From Caenorhabditis remanei (lineage: Eukaryota; Nematoda; Chromadorea; Rhabditida; Rhabditidae): a stretch of DNA of 64,000 nt. Under the pieces are notes generated by a model. That model saw nothing but the letters and a program-made list of their open reading frames with translations, was not told where the DNA came from and made no database searches. Positions 59,929-64,000 of the stretch are shown piece after piece. The DNA lies in contig NC_071333.1 in the NCBI RefSeq assembly GCF_010183535.1, forward strand, positions 12,150,587 to 12,214,586, given 5' to 3'. Position numbers and translations under genes: made by a program. Numbering within the stretch: position 1 is the stretch's first letter; every line of letters begins with the position of its first letter.

Positions 59929-62900
59929 ACGTGATCGGGATAGAACAACACAAAGGACACGGCTCAAGCATAGACTTATCAACTATGCAAATGGAGGTAA
60001 TCGTAATTTGATCACTTCTCCCCTTTTTTTCCTTCTATTCTCATTTCTTGCTTTCCAAAGAAATCTCACACTGAGCAGCCACTACTCTCAAGTCCATACT
60101 CGATTCGGACTTTTGTCTCCGCCAAAGAAATTTTCTTTTCTTTTTTCCATTTCATTCCTGTTCTGGTTCTGGCTCATTGCCAGCTAATTTCTTGAATTTT
60201 AGTTTTTGTCTCGTGTACATTGTTGTTTGAGCTTTGTTCTTTCCATTCCTCTCCTCTTACATTACCAGCTGTATCAGGAGGCAAAATACGAGAAAAAGAG
60301 TAAGAGAATGAAAAAAAGACATATAAGAAAAACACTGAATCAGTGAGTGAAAGCTACTCAACCTCATTCCTCGCTATCAGCACACCTCCTAATATTTCTC
60401 TCTCCGATCACATTTTCTTCTCACGCCCTCTAAGTCTTGTGTTTTCCGTTTTCAGCCGGATCTCTCCTTCTCTGATGTTATCACTGGTAGCACTGACATA
60501 GACATGGAACGGCCTAATTCACGACTACATTGTCATCCGGAGGTGTCGTACAAGTGTACTGTACAGCCATATTTCTCTCTTCATACTCATACTCCAACGG
60601 TGTACAGCAATGTAACAAAGCATCGGCCTAGTCTCGGAAGTGAGTTTTACTCGAATTTTACATATGGTCAAATTTTTTCGAACTGTGTTAAAAGCAATAC
60701 AAAACAAGATTTTTACACTAAAATTGTTTTCGTATACTAAAAAATCAAAAATCCTTTTTTTTCCTAATCCATATGTTTCTTCATAATTGTTTACTTATTA
60801 AATCAAAAAAACTAATTTATGCAACATAAAAATGTTGCCTTGTTCTTTAGTCATTTTCTAAGAAATCACGATTACGCAAGGAATTTCATTATTTTGCATT
60901 TTCGCAGAAAAAAGAGTATTTATCAAAATTGCTTGTCATTCTACCAAAAATTAAATAATTTGTCATTTTTTTCAGCACTTCAAGCAGCTGATACTCTTCA
61001 TGCAAGGCGATTTCTCAGTGATAAGCGACGGAGTTACAGGAATCGAAGTCTTGTAAGTGCAAACGTATTTTAAGATTCAATTTTTTGTTGACGATTATAA
61101 AAACGATTGACCACTTCCGCCTCAATATTCAAATTTCGAAATTTGAGTAATCCAAAAATAGAGTGTTGAGTGTCGCTTTTTGTTTTTCACGGAAGCAGAA
61201 AACGACAAAATGGCGTTATTCGGGTGATGTCAAAATAGAGTGAAGAAATGTGCCGAAAATAGGAAAAATAATCTGTAGATTTGAATGGGCGGAGCTGAGA
61301 AACCAGAACCGACTTCTGGTGTTTTACTAATTGTGAGACTAACCAGGTTAACCATATCTCAACTAAATTATATTAGCTCTCGAGGTAAAACTCGCCTGGA
61401 AAACAAGAGTTCTCTGCCGTAAAGCAATGCATCGAGACTCACTAGTATGCTCGTCTCCGGTACTTTTTTTTTAAACTTTCAGCTTTCAATAAAAATAATT
61501 TTCCAGGGACCCACAATTGCATCCGCTCCATCAGTGGAACAAGAAGACTACCGAACACCTCGACCATCTTTTGATAGCAATGGATATGCTGGAAAAAGTT
61601 TCGATTTCAGCAGTGCCTATGGACACCATGGAGCATTTGGAGCAAGTGAATCTAATGGACTTGTTAAGGTACAAACGTTTTGTTTTTCACTGGTAACCTA
61701 ATATCTTGAGTTAGAGAACTATGTGCGAAGTTCTCAATTTCCGTTCAAATATTTGGAAGTAAAATTGACTTGACTTTGTTTTACATGCATTTACAACAAC
61801 AATGTGTAGGTGTATATCTGTAAATCTCGTAATTTTTGTTCAAAATGCAAAAATTATGTTCGAGATTTTGTAGGTGTACTCGAGATTGATGTGTTTCCCT
61901 ATATCCGGTAGTTTGAAGCTTTTTTCGCTTTTCAATGATAAATGAGGTACAGATCTCTCATTGTTTTTTCGAGACCCAAGATTAGTTGAGATGCGATTTG
62001 ATTATTCTCAGCTTTTTCATACTCTTATTTCTTAGCGATTTTAGTTTTTGATTTTTTGAATTGTAGCTTGAAAGCTCTTTTTTAAGCGATGCTTCATACT
62101 TTAATTTACGAATCATTGACATCCATGCACTTTTAAAAATCATGATATGATTTCAGGTTTCTGCTGATTTTCTCCGGTTAAACGGAAGTCGACAACAATT
62201 CAAAAATCTTCTTTCTGCTCGGAAAAAGCTGGGTTCCCTTCCGCCTGCGTACACTAGGATCGACTATAGTCGGGAGTCATTGGATTCACACTCCGGTGAG
62301 TAGTAGTCAGGTGGAGATGAGACAAAATAGGGATGTAATTGTACTTAAAAGCACTTGATACGGTAGTAACAAATGAGAAATATGTACGACCACAATAAAG
62401 ATTTGGTATAAAATATGGTCAGCTGTACATATAGAATTCTACTTTTTTGAATGAGATGCTAGGTTATCAAAATTCGGTTGAGGAAGATGAAAATACTGAA
62501 TGCTGTAAGTAAGTTTATTAAAACTTGATGATCCCTAGATCAAAAGATATAACATCATAATATTGAATCACTTTTCAGCTCGAGTACTCCCACAACATCA
62601 TGGTCCTGTGATAACGGTGGAAGACACGGGTTCCCAATTGCGGATCAATAACATTAAACCGAGTGTGAATCAGAATCTGCTGGAGACATCATGTTCTTTT
62701 GAGAAAAGTAAGATTTATCTAACAACGAGGTATTGTATTTGGAAATTCTAGGAATTTAAGTTTGAGCCCCAATTTTCCTTGAACTTTTTTCAACTGTTAC
62801 AAAAAAATCAAGAACAAAAATTGAATTGTGTTAGGATAAGCTCACAAACAAACAGCTCTGAGAAAAAATATGTTCTTCACAAATTCACACGTGTGCTTCT

Positions 62901-64000
62901 TGCCAAACCAAATGAGGGTGTGAGATTTCCTTCAAATGAGATTTCTTTCACATGTGTAATGTTTCCATTCTGTTTTCTCTATGATCAATTTGTTTGGTGT
63001 CACAACTACTCTTTTCACTAAAATATTAGTGAAATTTTGGAAATTCATCAAAAGTGCAAACTCAGTCATTCTCTCAACTACATTAATCAAGGACTCTGAT
63101 CATGAAACATCAGGTGATGATTCTTATTCATTGCTATCATCTATTATTCATACTAGAATTGTTGGGGGTCTGGGTTGACACTGAAACTAACATCATTGAG
63201 AAAATACAATTTACACTTTTGTCTGAATGCATGCAAACCAGTTTTAATTTCCGGAAGGGAAGTAGGCAGTCATATTTTTTCGATTAACAACTGAACTGAA
63301 GCTTTCGAATTTTTGAAAAAGAAACGTTTTCTATCAAAAATCCGCTATCACCATGAAACATGAGCATCGCATGCAGTCCGATTTTTGGAAGAAGCGAAAA
63401 ATATCGCAGTCAGGTAACAAGTTCTCTGAGAATTAGCTTAAAACTGAGAGAAAAGTCATTCGAAAACCAAATTTGATTTCAGCTATGGTAACACAATGTG
63501 AGAGCAATGGATCGGTGACGTCACACAATACAACTTCCGCTTTTCAACGAAATAACAGCAGGTAAACTAGAAAATGACTTCCATCTCTGGTATTGTTTTT
63601 TTTTCTCTATTTCCTCATTCTTTTTCCCATTTTCCCATGAGTTCTGCAAACACTTCCTTCTCATTTCTAATGATCATACAAGAATGTATATCCAAGTAAA
63701 TCTCGGCTTCTCAACTAAAGTTTATTCTGGTTACAGATATGGAGTCCCTATTGATAGTATTGCTGTCAAACAGGTTTATCGGGTTCGATCGGAACGTCTG
63801 ACCAATCGGTAAACTTTTGAAAGCAGCAAGTTTTTTCCAAATCGTTCTTTTTCAGAGTTCGAATCACGGATAGGTCACTTTACTTGGCTCTTTTTGGTGT
63901 CATACTAATGCTGGTTGAATCAGAAATTACTGCTGAAAGGATTTATGGTGTTTCGAAAGCACATTGGATCTCTCAATCCCTTCGAGTCGGTGTCACTTGT
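59929..64000 (+). CDS. Small-conductance Ca2+-activated K+ channel (kcnl type), 5' part
   Basis: SK/KCNL channels are tetrameric six-TM K+ channels gated by calmodulin. Exons: 59929-59996, 60456-60639, 60976-61052, 61507-61668, 62157-62295, 62579-62707, 63483-63561, 63737-63808, 63856-64000 (continues beyond the window); phases agree throughout. Nearly everything visible is a long polar N-terminal cytosolic region of about 280 residues. Only the last exon reaches the channel: RVRITDRSLYLALFGVILML followed by VESEIT resembles SK S1 (LFGxxxMxxExE) and then a segment leading to S2. The first exon listed needs one base from an unseen upstream exon, or translation starts at the in-frame ATGs near 59985. 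Family call rests on S1 only; kcnl-3, which I remember on X, is one possibility. Confidence 0.72.
63353..63413 (+). CDS. Alternative first coding exon of the kcnl gene
   Basis: ATG at 63353, 20 codons (begins MKHEHRMQSDFWKKRK, strongly basic) and a donor TCAG|GTAACA in phase 1. The preceding regular exon (62579-62707) also ends in phase 1, so either can join 63483-63561, giving Ala or Thr at the junction. There is no acceptor needed for this exon, as expected for a promoter-proximal one. The resulting channel would have a short basic N-terminus. Confidence 0.55.

Overview
This is nematode nuclear DNA, almost certainly a Caenorhabditis X-chromosome segment. Coding sequence is split into many small exons by introns that are often only 45-50 nt, with the worm acceptor TTTTCAG/TTTCAG and donors mostly GTAAGT/GTGAGT. 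Intergenic DNA is AT-rich. The protein set (IFT-81, stomatin STO-2, syntaxin, profilin PFN-2, choline-transporter-like CHTL-1, MAPKK JKK-1) is the set I remember from C. elegans X cosmids F32A6 and F35C8. The reconstructed JKK-1 (435 aa) also has the length I remember for that protein. I cannot prove the species without a search.

Layout. 0-5.2 kb: ift-81 (+), the IFT-B tubulin-cargo subunit, convergent with sto-2 (-) at about 5.25 kb. 5.6-15.6 kb: sto-2, whose common exons are preceded by several alternative first exons spread over 7 kb; a tRNA-Phe sits inside this upstream region at 12.8 kb. 18.5-20.5 kb: an S28 prolyl-carboxypeptidase-like secreted hydrolase (+). 21.3-22.6 kb: a WWE-RING-WWE ubiquitin-ligase-like gene (-). 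24.8-28.4 kb: three consecutive secreted proteins (+) that I do not recognise, with GATA sites close upstream. 29.8-33.5 kb: a TMEM268-like two-pass membrane protein (+) with a 1.76-kb TTAA-flanked palindromic transposon in one intron. 34.6-37.0 kb: a syntaxin (+) followed by a second terminal exon copy. 37.4-37.9 kb: profilin (-). 39.9-46.3 kb: chtl-1 (-) with an apparent distal alternative promoter. 48.2-49.7 kb: a di-iron fatty acid/sterol hydroxylase (+). 50.6-55.4 kb: jkk-1 and a second, divergent MAPKK in tandem (+). 59.9-64 kb: the 5' part of a small-conductance K+ channel gene (kcnl type, +), truncated by the window end.

Gene models were built by hand from splice signals and frame continuity. 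Every multi-exon CDS listed as confident closes in frame from ATG to stop, apart from the truncated channel gene. There is no operon-like spacing that I would defend and no CRISPR or prokaryotic element. The most interesting features are isoform structure (alternative first exons in sto-2, chtl-1 and the kcnl gene, and an alternative SNARE/TM terminal exon in the syntaxin) and the palindromic element. I did not find an obviously new multi-gene system.
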